Source of the DNA: JBDUDK01 sp040002995
GTDB taxonomy: Bacteria; Actinomycetota; Acidimicrobiia; Acidimicrobiales; Ilumatobacteraceae
NCBI GenBank assembly: GCA_040002995.1
Contig: JBDUDK010000154.1
Span: 1 to 17,102, forward strand
DNA length: 17,102 bases
Reading direction: 5' to 3'
The position numbers and the translations under genes were made by a program. The notes beneath the pieces are model-generated. The model was given only the letters and a program-made list of their open reading frames with translations. It was not told the origin of the DNA and did not search any database. Below are positions 1-6,796 of the stretch, one piece after another (the first letter of the stretch is position 1; every line of letters begins with the position of its first letter).

Positions 1-45
1 CTTTGGATCAGGAGGTCGCAGGTTCGAGCCCTGCCCCGCCAGCCA
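1..45 (+). tRNA. 3' part of a tRNA, probably tRNA-Gln(UUG), cut by the window edge
   Basis: The T arm is perfect: GCAGG (18-22), loop TTCGAGC (23-29), CCTGC (30-34). It is followed by a 7-nt acceptor strand CCCGCCA (35-41), discriminator G42 and an encoded CCA (43-45). Counting back through a 5-nt variable region (13-17) and the 3' anticodon stem (8-12), bases 1-7 form the anticodon loop CTTTGGA, which gives anticodon TTG. G37 and discriminator G73 fit tRNA-Gln. The D arm, the 5' acceptor strand and half of the anticodon stem lie outside the window, so the amino-acid identity is inferred from a partial molecule. Confidence 0.8.
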
Positions 46-337
46 GTAAAAGACCGCGACCGCCGACCACGCACAACGCCTTGGTGTGGGCGCGGCTGCT
101 CGATCGTCGACGTGCCGATCCGAATCTTTCAGCCGCCGTGCGAGCTGGATGCGAGGCCTCTTCCGTGAATGGAGATAGCCATCTCGCCTCCGGCACGAGC
201 CTCCGCGCGGTCGGCGGAACCGACCATCCGCACTCGAACCCCATGTTGGCGTAGAAATCGTGCGGAGAAAACGGCTGAACGCCTCCGTTCACAGCGCGCC
301 ACGGCAACTCGGTACTCATCGCGTTTGGTATCGCGTG
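46..337. other. Intergenic stretch with no convincing gene
   Basis: This is about 290 bases between the tRNA and the stop codon of the minus-strand permease. I see no strong hairpin with a T-tract. On the minus strand, two different frames hold pieces that faintly resemble an acetyltransferase tail: a phrase HDFYANMGFE near 230-265 in one frame, and VRMVGSADRAEA downstream in another. Neither frame is intact, so at most this is a decayed gene end. It is not annotated as a gene. Confidence 0.35.
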
Positions 338-2752
338 TTACTCGGCGCGCAGCGTTTCGGCCGGTCGTAGCCGCGATGCTCGCCATGCCGGCATTGCCGT
401 GAGCAATGCCGTACCGGCCACGGCCACAAGTAGCAGCACCGCGATCGACGACCACGGCGCCACGGTGCGCACGACGACGTGGGCGCTGTTGGCGATTGGT
501 GTCCAGATCTGGTTGCCTGCGACGAGTCCAAGGGGCAGCCCGACAGCGACCGCGATCCCGGCGATGGTCAGCGCGTGCGCGGCGATGATCAACGAGCTCG
601 CCGACGCGGTCATGCCCAGTGCTCGAAGCGTTCCGAGCTCGCGGGAGCGACGGCGCATGTTCGAGGCGAGCAGTTGACCGAGCACTATCAGACAAAGAAG
701 GCCGAAGAAGATAGCGACGTATCTGGGGATAGTTTTGACCTCCCCTAGGTTCTTGACCGGGGCTGGCTTGAGTCCCATATCGTTGGTGAGCACCAGTGCC
801 CCATGAGCCGCGAGCTGCTTGTCGGCGGCGTCGGCATCTACGCCGTCGGCCCACTCGAAGGCGACCTGGTGAAGCTGACCGGCGTCGTGGGCGCTGACGA
901 ATAGGCGCTCGGCACCGATCGCGGTGAAAGCGACACCGTCGTCGTAAGTGAAGTCACCCTCGGGGAAGAGCATCGAGCCCACGATCCGATACGAAGCCGT
1001 TCTGTCGCCGCCGCGGAGAGTTACGACATCGCCGACTTCCTTTCCGAGGTGCTCGAGCGTCGCGGGTCCCATGGCCACCTCGTCAAGAGACAGGGCGGTC
1101 CGTCCACGCACGACTGATGCGCCGATGTCGCCCCGTTTGATGTCGTAGGCGAGCGCAGTAAGCGCATCGCCTTTGTCGGTTGAGATCCCGAAAATGACGT
1201 GGATCCCCGCGAGCATTGCGACGCGCTTGTCTTTCTCCAGTAACGGCAAGACTCGGTCGTAGAGATCAAGTGATTCACCGCTGTCGATCACGCGACCGCG
1301 CGCTTGACCGATGAGCGTCGGGTCGGTTTGCAAGCGGCCGATCGAGGCGCTGACCGCGAGTGCGGCAACGGCTGCGGCCACTCCGGCGCCGATGACCGCG
1401 AGTGCGCCGCGACTGGCTCCTCCGGCATCACCGAAGACTGCATAACGGATACCCAGCACTGCGGGCAATGGACGACCCAACTGAATGCCGGGAACACGTC
1501 GGTGCGAACTGGATGTTGGCGGCTGGACCGCTCGCCGCGCGCCGACGACGACCAAACAAAGGCCGACGGCGAAGCCAACGACGATCGCGCCCACCACGAG
1601 ATTGCTATCAATCACGATGGACGTGGGCGCTGGATCTACACTGCGGGCCAGGCTCACCATGGCGAGACGCGACGCGAACACGCCCCCGACGACACCAAGT
1701 CCGACACCCGCGAGCATCCACGGCGCGAAGATGACGATGGCTGCGTCCACCAGCCGCCGTTTGCTCCACCCCAAGGCGACCAGCGTCGCTCGATCGCGAA
1801 GAACGAGTTGCGCACGTCGGGCGATTATCACAACGATGGCGGTCGCACCAGCCAAGGCCACAACGCCGGCAACTAACCGCAGAGCCGTGGCGACGGTCGC
1901 GAGCCCGTCATTGGTGGCGGCGTCGTCGCCGAACGGAGAAGCTCCCGTCTCGATACCGCGAAGTCCGGGCAGACTGCCGCTCTTAGCTTGGCGCACCGCC
2001 GCGGCCGAAAGCCGGGCGTAGACGGCCGCCCTGACGTCGAGCTGTCGGCCGTAGCGTTCGATGAACGCGGGGCTCAAGTAGATAACACCCTTCAGACGCC
2101 CGAAGTCAGCCGGCGTCCGCGTCAGGCCGACCACTCTGACCTTTACGCGCGGTCCGTCCGGTGGGCCTGGATCTCCGCCGTTGTTAGCGAGGTCTACCCA
2201 ATGAGCGGTCATCGACTCCAACGTGATCGTCTCGCCTACCCTTACCGCGAGTTCCGCGGCCAGGGCTTCACTCAGAGCCACCTCGTCGACGCGCCGGGGA
2301 TCGACCCGACGTCCCTTGACGATGACCGGCGTGTTCACGGCATCAGCACTCTGCGGCACAAGGGGAGCGATCGGGTAAAGGTTGTAATCTGGGAACAGCG
2401 CCGTTCCTGCCGGGCGCAGGAAGAGCTCGGCCTCCGCCGCCCCAGCCTCGACGCCCTCGATTCCCTTGACGGCGGCGACAGCAGCGGCTGGATCGTTCCG
2501 TGTATTGGGGTAGAAGACGACAACGTCAGAGGCGTGCGTCGCCGCGCGCAGACGCTGAAACGCCGTCTCGGATCGAGCCGCACTTGCGAGCATGGCCACT
2601 GTTGTGCCAACCGTCGCCGCTGCGATAACAGCGAGCACCAAGAGCGAACGCCAGTGCCTGCGTAACTCAGCGCGTGTGAAAAGGAACAGATAGCCAAGTT
2701 CTCCTGCCCGACGCGGGCGGAGCCTCATGCTGCGTACCAACTTCGCACTCAC
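338..2752 (-). CDS. FtsX/MacB-type ABC transporter permease
   Basis: This is an 804-residue membrane protein with the architecture of large FtsX-domain permeases, which work with a LolD/MacB-type ATPase in export, lipoprotein handling or mechanotransmission. An N-terminal membrane segment (about 36-58) precedes a large outside domain (60-280). The first FtsX block has segments near 288-310, 335-362 and 384-404. A second TM (about 447-470) is followed by another outside domain, and a second FtsX block sits at about 680-795. The end, WRASRLRPAETLRAE, is the usual FtsX-family tail. The start is a GTG; an ATG eight codons later is possible, and neither has a strong ribosome site. No ATPase gene lies beside it, so the partner and substrate are unknown. 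It is near the full two-domain length of the family. Confidence 0.85.
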   Translation of the reverse strand: MSAKLVRSMRLRPRRAGELGYLFLFTRAELRRHWRSLLVLAVIAAATVGTTVAMLASAARSETAFQRLRAATHASDVVVFYPNTRNDPAAAVAAVKGIEGVEAGAAEAELFLRPAGTALFPDYNLYPIAPLVPQSADAVNTPVIVKGRRVDPRRVDEVALSEALAAELAVRVGETITLESMTAHWVDLANNGGDPGPPDGPRVKVRVVGLTRTPADFGRLKGVIYLSPAFIERYGRQLDVRAAVYARLSAAAVRQAKSGSLPGLRGIETGASPFGDDAATNDGLATVATALRLVAGVVALAGATAIVVIIARRAQLVLRDRATLVALGWSKRRLVDAAIVIFAPWMLAGVGLGVVGGVFASRLAMVSLARSVDPAPTSIVIDSNLVVGAIVVGFAVGLCLVVVGARRAVQPPTSSSHRRVPGIQLGRPLPAVLGIRYAVFGDAGGASRGALAVIGAGVAAAVAALAVSASIGRLQTDPTLIGQARGRVIDSGESLDLYDRVLPLLEKDKRVAMLAGIHVIFGISTDKGDALTALAYDIKRGDIGASVVRGRTALSLDEVAMGPATLEHLGKEVGDVVTLRGGDRTASYRIVGSMLFPEGDFTYDDGVAFTAIGAERLFVSAHDAGQLHQVAFEWADGVDADAADKQLAAHGALVLTNDMGLKPAPVKNLGEVKTIPRYVAIFFGLLCLIVLGQLLASNMRRRSRELGTLRALGMTASASSLIIAAHALTIAGIAVAVGLPLGLVAGNQIWTPIANSAHVVVRTVAPWSSIAVLLLVAVAGTALLTAMPAWRASRLRPAETLRAE

Positions 2753-2935
2753 CCATCAGACATGCCACGACCATCTCGAGGCAAGGATGCTGCCAGTGCC
2801 GATGAGGTAGTGCTGCCACCCATCAGCAGCGTTAGCGATGGTCGCAGACGCGGCCGATGTTGACCCCATTCCTTCACCTTGCAGCCCGTTCAAGCTGCCC
2901 GGTCTCAACGATCTCTTCAACCATCCTCAACGTCG
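2753..2935. other. Intergenic region between arsR and the FtsX permease, with a possible tiny ORF
   Basis: This is 183 bases between two minus-strand genes. The minus strand has a 37-codon open frame (ATG 2869 to TGA 2756) beginning MGSTSAASATIANAADG. It is preceded by the purine-rich AAGGTGAAGGA and ends 3 nt before the permease GTG. It has no recognisable domain, so it could be a leader peptide or chance. I see no clear terminator hairpin after arsR. Confidence 0.25.
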
Positions 2936-3271
2936 CTAGGCGAGGGCGGCGCGCAGCGCGGCGAGCCGTTCGGGGATCACCCGGTACCAGACCCAGCGGC
3001 CGCGCTTGTCGCCGACCACGAGGCCGGCCTCGGTGAGCACTTTGAGATGATGCGAGACAGTCGGCTGCGACCGTCCGATCGGCGCGACGAGATCGCACGC
3101 GCAGACCTCGCCGCCTTCCGCGGCGGCGAGCAGGCTCAGGAGACGCAACCGTGCCGGGTCGGCGAGCGCGGCGAACGCGTGCGCAAGCTCCCCCGCGTCG
3201 CGCTCTGACATCGGCGCGGCCAACACGGACTGGCAACAGACGTCGTCGACTACGGCCACCGCCTTCTTCAC
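2936..3271 (-). CDS. arsR: ArsR-family arsenic-responsive repressor
   Basis: This is a 111-residue winged-helix repressor of the ArsR/SmtB family, which releases its operator on binding As(III). GTG at 3271 is chosen over the ATG at 3295 because GGTGAGGAGG (3277-3286) sits 5 nt before the GTG, while the ATG lies inside an operator palindrome. The recognition helix is in RSQPTVSHHLKVL (67-79), and the wing is DKRGRWVWYRV. Cysteines are a vicinal pair near the N terminus (C12, C13) and VCACDL (C57, C59). This layout resembles the N-terminal Cys pair plus one helix Cys used for As(III) in the corynebacterial ArsR type. It diverges from the arsI-aquaporin-arsC genes and should repress both directions, including its own. 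Cd(II) or Sb(III) sensing cannot be excluded. Confidence 0.9.
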   Translation of the reverse strand: MKKAVAVVDDVCCQSVLAAPMSERDAGELAHAFAALADPARLRLLSLLAAAEGGEVCACDLVAPIGRSQPTVSHHLKVLTEAGLVVGDKRGRWVWYRVIPERLAALRAALA

Positions 3272-3276
3272 TGCTG

Positions 3277-3286
3277 CCTCCTCACC
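3277..3286 (-). promoter_or_regulatory. Strong ribosome binding site that sets the arsR start
   Basis: On the minus strand GGTGAGGAGG is followed by 5 nt and then GTG AAG AAG. It decides for the GTG start at 3271. Its upstream end abuts the first ArsR operator palindrome. Confidence 0.75.
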
Positions 3287-3339
3287 TATTGACATCTGTC
3301 GATATATCAGCTTAACCTATTGACGTTCGTCAATCTATC
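3284..3339. promoter_or_regulatory. Divergent arsR/arsI promoter with two ArsR operators
   Basis: Two copies of a palindrome stand 31 bp apart. ATTGACA-TC-TGTCGAT (3288-3303) has one arm mismatch; ATTGACG-TT-CGTCAAT (3319-3334) is perfect. They lie within a 25-bp direct repeat (3284-3308 and 3315-3339, 20 of 25 identical). A plus-strand promoter can be read as TTGACA (3289-3294), 18-bp spacer, TAACCT (3313-3318). A minus-strand promoter can be read as TTGACG (complement of 3328-3333), 18-bp spacer, TGATAT (complement of 3304-3309). Each operator would therefore cover the -35 of one promoter and the start site of the other. The palindromes are seen directly; promoter assignment is inference. 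Confidence 0.75.
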
Positions 3340-3345
3340 CCAGCG

Positions 3346-3353
3346 GAAAGAGG
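3346..3353 (+). promoter_or_regulatory. Ribosome binding site for the arsI-like gene
   Basis: GAAAGAGG(A) lies about 5 nt before GTG at 3359. It supports this GTG over the earlier in-frame TTG at 3320, which falls inside the second operator palindrome. Confidence 0.6.
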
Positions 3354-3358
3354 ATCTC

Positions 3359-3823
3359 GTGTCCCGAGTGCAACTGGCCCTGAACGTCGACGATCTCGAC
3401 GCGGCCATCGACTTCTACTCCAAGCTCTTCAACTCGACACCGGCCAAGGTCCGTCCCGGATACGCCAACTTCGCGATCGCACAGCCCCCCTTGAAGCTCG
3501 TGCTGATCGAAGGGGCGGGCAGCCCGGGCACGCTCAATCATCTCGGCGTCGAAGTCGAATCGACAGACGAGGTGGCCGACGCGACGAAGCGCCTCACCGA
3601 CCTCGGGCTGGCGACCGCGGTCGAAGGCGACGTGGCCTGTTGCTACGCCCGCCAGGACAAGGTGTGGGTGAACGCGCCGTCGGGCGAGCCGTGGGAGATC
3701 TACACGGTGCTCGAGCACATCGAGATGCCTGCCGGCCAGCTCCGCGCCGTCGACCCCGAGACCGGCGAGACATGCTGCGTCACGGCCGACGGAGAGCTCG
3801 ATACGACGGCGCGCTGCTGCTGA
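3359..3823 (+). CDS. arsI: ArsI/CadI-family metalloenzyme (VOC fold; probable C-As lyase)
   Basis: This 154-residue protein of the glyoxalase/VOC superfamily matches the ArsI/CadI family. Known ArsI enzymes cleave the carbon-arsenic bond of methylarsenite and aromatic arsenicals using Fe(II) and O2; CadI members are metal-induced proteins. The first beta-alpha-beta unit is RVQLALNVDDLDAAIDFYSKLF (3-24). Probable metal ligands are Q5, H61 (in LNHLGVEV) and E113 (in GEPWEIYTV). A vicinal cysteine pair, C94-C95 in ACCYARQDKVW, matches the arsenic-binding pair of ArsI. The tail carries two more cysteine pairs (GETCC at 141-145 and the terminal CC). It is first in the plus-strand ars genes and ends 2 nt before the channel gene. 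Lyase activity rather than metal sequestration is inferred from the Cys pair and context. Confidence 0.85.
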   Translation: MSRVQLALNVDDLDAAIDFYSKLFNSTPAKVRPGYANFAIAQPPLKLVLIEGAGSPGTLNHLGVEVESTDEVADATKRLTDLGLATAVEGDVACCYARQDKVWVNAPSGEPWEIYTVLEHIEMPAGQLRAVDPETGETCCVTADGELDTTARCC

Positions 3824-3825
3824 GC

Positions 3826-4500
3826 ATGACCAAGCCGCTCCGGCGCCGGTTGGTAGCCGAGGCGGTGGGGACGGGCTTTCTCCTCATCGCGGTCGTCGGC
3901 TCGGGGATCATGGCCCAACGCTTGTCGAGCGACCACGGCCTCCAACTCCTCGAAAACGCGATCGCCACGGGAACCGCCCTTGCGGTGCTGATCCTGGTGT
4001 TCGCGCCCATCTCCGGCGCGCACTTCAACCCGTTCGTGACACTTGTAGCTCTCGTCGACGGCGTGATCACCCGCTTCGACGCGATGTGGTTCGTGATCGC
4101 ACAGGTCGTCGGCAGCTGTGTAGGCACGATCGTGGCCAACGTGATGTTCAACCACAGCACGTTCGAATGGTCGACCACGACGCGCTCTAGTGGCCGGCTT
4201 TGGGTCTCGGAGGTCGTGGCCACCTTGGGACTGCTCCTGGTGATCTTCGGTCTCGTGCGTAGCCAGCGCGCGTTCATCGTTCCGTTCGCGGTCGGCGCAT
4301 GGATCACCGGCGCCTACTGGTTTACATCGTCCACGTCGTTTGCGAACCCTGCGGTGACAGTGGGCCGAATGCTCACCAACAGCTTCAGCGGCATCCGGCC
4401 GTCGTCGGCGCCCATGTTCGTGGTGATGCAACTCGTCGGCACCGCGCTCGCCGTTGGGCTATTGCGCGTCCTGTATCCACGAGAGACGGCCAATGCCTGA
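3826..4500 (+). CDS. Aquaporin/MIP-family channel in an arsenic operon (AqpS-like)
   Basis: This is a 224-residue member of the major intrinsic protein family with six membrane segments and two half-helix boxes. In ars operons such channels let As(III) or methylarsenite leave down their gradient after arsenate reduction; S. meliloti AqpS is the known case. The first box is altered to NPF (68-70, in GAHFNPFVTL), while the second is normal NPA (174-176, in FANPAVTVGR). R181 occupies the selectivity-filter arginine position. ATG at 3826 is 2 nt after the arsI stop, and the end overlaps arsC by 8 nt, so expression is probably coupled. No other arsenite exporter is in the window. A water or glycerol channel is the alternative. 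Confidence 0.85.
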   Translation: MTKPLRRRLVAEAVGTGFLLIAVVGSGIMAQRLSSDHGLQLLENAIATGTALAVLILVFAPISGAHFNPFVTLVALVDGVITRFDAMWFVIAQVVGSCVGTIVANVMFNHSTFEWSTTTRSSGRLWVSEVVATLGLLLVIFGLVRSQRAFIVPFAVGAWITGAYWFTSSTSFANPAVTVGRMLTNSFSGIRPSSAPMFVVMQLVGTALAVGLLRVLYPRETANA

Positions 4501-4906
4501 GAACGTGCCGGAGGTCTTGTTCGTCTGCGTCCACAACGCGGGACGTTCGCAGATGGCAGCGGCCCTCCTCGCGCGCTACGCAAACGATCGAGTGGTCGTG
4601 CGCTCCGGTGGTACAGCGCCGGCCGACACCATCAACCCGACCGTGGTCGCCGCGATGGCCGAGGTCGGGATCGACCTCGCGGCGCACGCCTCACCACCCA
4701 AGCGACTTACCGACGCCGCCGTCGAAGCGTCAGACGTCGTCATCACGATGGGCTGCGGTGACGCGTGCCCGTTCTATCCCGGCAAGCGGTACCTCGATTG
4801 GGAGCTCGACGATCCGGCCGGCCAGGACATCGAGCAGGTCCGGCGCATTCGCGACGAGATCGACCAGCGTGTACAGACACTCATCGCAGAACTAGGACTC
4901 GGCTGA
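4493..4906 (+). CDS. arsC: Arsenate reductase, low-molecular-weight phosphatase type
   Basis: This 137-residue protein reduces arsenate to arsenite. The P-loop is CVHNAGRS (C12 nucleophile, R18, S19), close to the N terminus as in the LMW protein tyrosine phosphatase fold. A general-acid aspartate lies in the DDPAGQ motif (D106/D107). Two further cysteines, C88 and C92 in TMGCGDACP, lie where the thioredoxin-coupled pI258 enzyme has its resolving pair, but closer together. The sequence looks like the actinobacterial ArsC group, some of which use mycothiol/mycoredoxin instead of thioredoxin. The reductant is inferred, not seen. ATG at 4493 overlaps the end of the channel gene by 8 nt. It is the last clear ars gene. 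Confidence 0.9.
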   Translation: MPENVPEVLFVCVHNAGRSQMAAALLARYANDRVVVRSGGTAPADTINPTVVAAMAEVGIDLAAHASPPKRLTDAAVEASDVVITMGCGDACPFYPGKRYLDWELDDPAGQDIEQVRRIRDEIDQRVQTLIAELGLG

Positions 4907-4926
4907 ACGGGCCAACTGCCTAGGTT

Positions 4927-5934
4927 GTGGGCATCGAGTCGTCCACCGTCATCTCCGTCCGCGACCTCAGCAAGACGTTCACGGTGCCTGTCCGTGAGGC
5001 GGGCCTGAAGGCGTCGGTGCGGAGCCTGCTCCACCGGCAGACCCGCGATGTCTCGGCCGTCGAGAGTGTCGACTTCGAAATCGGCGCCGGTGAAGTAGTC
5101 GGTTTTCTCGGTCCGAACGGTGCGGGCAAGACCACAACGCTGAAAATGTTGAGCGGGCTCCTGCATCCGACATCTGGTCACCTCACGGTTCTCGGTCATG
5201 TTCCGCGACGACGGGAGCGCGAGTTCCTCCGCCGGATCACCCTCGTCATGGGCAATCGCAACCAACTCCAGTGGGATTTGCCCGCCCTCGACTCGTTTGA
5301 GCTGCATCGCGCGGTCTACGGCATTCGCCGCGCCGAGTTCACGGTCATGCGCGACGAACTGATCGAGTTGCTCGACCTTGGCGACTTGGTCAACAAACCG
5401 GTGCGGAACCTGTCGCTCGGCGAGCGCATGAAGGTGGAGATCGCCGACGCGCTGTTGCACCGGCCCGGTGTGCTCTTCCTCGACGAGCCCACCCTCGGCC
5501 TCGATGTGACGATGCAGCGCCGCATTCGTTCGTTCGTGGCTGAGTACAACCGCCGCTACGGTGCCACGGTCTTGCTCACGTCGCACTACATGGCCGACGT
5601 GCAGGCGCTGTGCAAACGCGTGATCGTCATCCACCACGGCCGCATCCTCTTCGACGGCGACCTCACGGCCCTGTCTGACCGCTTTGCTTCGCACAAAACA
5701 ATCACCGTGCAGTTCGAAGCCGCCGGTGAGATCGTCGACCTCTCCCATCTCGGCGAGGCCAGCCACACGGGCGAGGACATCGTCACCTTGAAGGTGGCGC
5801 GCACCGACGTGGCCCGAGTAACAGCGCGATTGCTATCCGAGTATTCCGTGGCCGATCTGACGATCGAGGATCCCGCGATCGACGATGTCATCGAGCAGGT
5901 CTTCGCCGACGGCTCGGCCGAGGGTGTCGGCTGA
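4927..5934 (+). CDS. ABC-2 type exporter ATP-binding protein (COG4586-like)
   Basis: This 335-residue ATPase energises the two permeases encoded just downstream. Walker A is GPNGAGKTT (62-70), the signature is LSLGER (162-167), Walker B is LFLDEPTLGLD (183-193) and the switch histidine is H220 in LLTSHYM. The signature is LSLGE rather than LSGGQ, as is usual in this uncharacterised COG4586 group. The roughly 100-residue tail after the nucleotide-binding domain is typical of drug- or lipid-type ABC-2 exporters. The start is a GTG with only a weak upstream GG. It lies 20 bp after arsC on the same strand and may be cotranscribed, though a link to arsenic is not evident. Substrate unknown. Confidence 0.9.
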   Translation: MGIESSTVISVRDLSKTFTVPVREAGLKASVRSLLHRQTRDVSAVESVDFEIGAGEVVGFLGPNGAGKTTTLKMLSGLLHPTSGHLTVLGHVPRRREREFLRRITLVMGNRNQLQWDLPALDSFELHRAVYGIRRAEFTVMRDELIELLDLGDLVNKPVRNLSLGERMKVEIADALLHRPGVLFLDEPTLGLDVTMQRRIRSFVAEYNRRYGATVLLTSHYMADVQALCKRVIVIHHGRILFDGDLTALSDRFASHKTITVQFEAAGEIVDLSHLGEASHTGEDIVTLKVARTDVARVTARLLSEYSVADLTIEDPAIDDVIEQVFADGSAEGVG

Positions 5935-5935
5935 C

Positions 5936-6796
5936 ATGACCATCACCGAAACGGCCGTACGCCCGCCCGATGCGCTTCCCGACGAGAGTCGGTGGCGGTC
6001 GTACAAGGCGCTCTACGTGCAGACCGGCAAGACATCGATCGCGAACAATTTTCAATACCGAGCGTCCAACTACTTCTACATGATCGGCATGGTCGTCGAG
6101 CCAGTCATCTACCTCGTCGTGTGGTCGACAATCGCTCGCAGCCACGGGGGATCGGTCGAGGGCTACACGCCGGGCACGTTCGCGGCGTACTACATCGTGT
6201 GGACGTTGGTGCGGAACATGAACATCGTGTTCACGCCGTTTGGGTGGGAGTGGCGCGTCAAGGAGGGCCAGCTCTCCGGCCAGCTACTACGACCGGTGCA
6301 TCCCATCCACTACGACCTGGCCGACTTCGCGGGGATGAAGTTCGTCGTCATCGTGCTGTGGCTCCCGATCGCCGCCGTGCTCATCGTGGCGTTCCGGCCC
6401 TCGCTCTCGCCGACGGTGGCGCAATCTATCGTGTTCTTCTTCGCCATCTGGGGCGCCTATCTCATCCGGTCGATGCTGCTCTGGGTGCTGGGCATGGTGA
6501 CGTTCTGGACCACCCGCGTCGGCGCCTTGTACCAGGCCTATTTCATGGCCGAGATGCTGCTCTCGGGGCGTCTCGTGCCCATGACGTTGATGCCGCAGTG
6601 GGCCCAAGACGTCGCGTGGTTCCTACCGTTTCGTTGGACCTTCGGCTTCCCGATCACCGCGCTGGTCGGACCCATATTGACGCGGGATCTCTACATCGGC
6701 CTCGCCATGCAAGCGTTGTGGATCGCGATCGGCGCCGGGCTTGTGGCCATTGTGTGGCGACGCGGTGTTCGCCGCTTCTCGGCGGTGGGCGGATGA
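5936..6796 (+). CDS. ABC-2 type permease, first subunit (COG4587-like)
   Basis: This is a 286-residue integral membrane protein with about six hydrophobic segments after a polar N terminus. Segments are seen around residues 40-62, 80-100, 135-160, 165-195, 225-250 and 255-280. The conserved cytoplasmic stretch VKEGQLSGQLLRPVHP (about 105-120), before the middle segments, is characteristic of the permeases paired with COG4586 ATPases. The ATG lies 1 nt after the ATPase stop, and the stop overlaps the next permease start (ATGA). It should form the membrane pore as a heterodimer with the downstream subunit. The substrate cannot be told from sequence. Confidence 0.88.
   Translation: MTITETAVRPPDALPDESRWRSYKALYVQTGKTSIANNFQYRASNYFYMIGMVVEPVIYLVVWSTIARSHGGSVEGYTPGTFAAYYIVWTLVRNMNIVFTPFGWEWRVKEGQLSGQLLRPVHPIHYDLADFAGMKFVVIVLWLPIAAVLIVAFRPSLSPTVAQSIVFFFAIWGAYLIRSMLLWVLGMVTFWTTRVGALYQAYFMAEMLLSGRLVPMTLMPQWAQDVAWFLPFRWTFGFPITALVGPILTRDLYIGLAMQALWIAIGAGLVAIVWRRGVRRFSAVGG

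Noticed and set aside
1..45. tRNA 3' end as an attachment site for an integrated element
   Set aside because: No integrase gene and no second copy of the tRNA end are seen in the window.
8..319. Minus-strand open frame ending GGAGLEPATS over the tRNA
   Set aside because: The AGLEPATS ending is the well-known false translation of the complement of a tRNA T arm and acceptor end. The frame overlaps the tRNA and has no domain.
129..330. Possible acetyltransferase remnant between the tRNA and the permease
   Set aside because: Only short phrases in two different frames resemble such a tail; there is no continuous reading frame or core motif, so it is not annotated as a pseudogene.
3293..3295. ATG start for arsR, eight codons earlier
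   Set aside because: It lies inside the operator and upstream of the ribosome site, which points to GTG 3271.
3640..4500. Longer form of the aquaporin starting within arsI
   Set aside because: The added N terminus is an out-of-frame reading of arsI; the MIP homology begins at ATG 3826.
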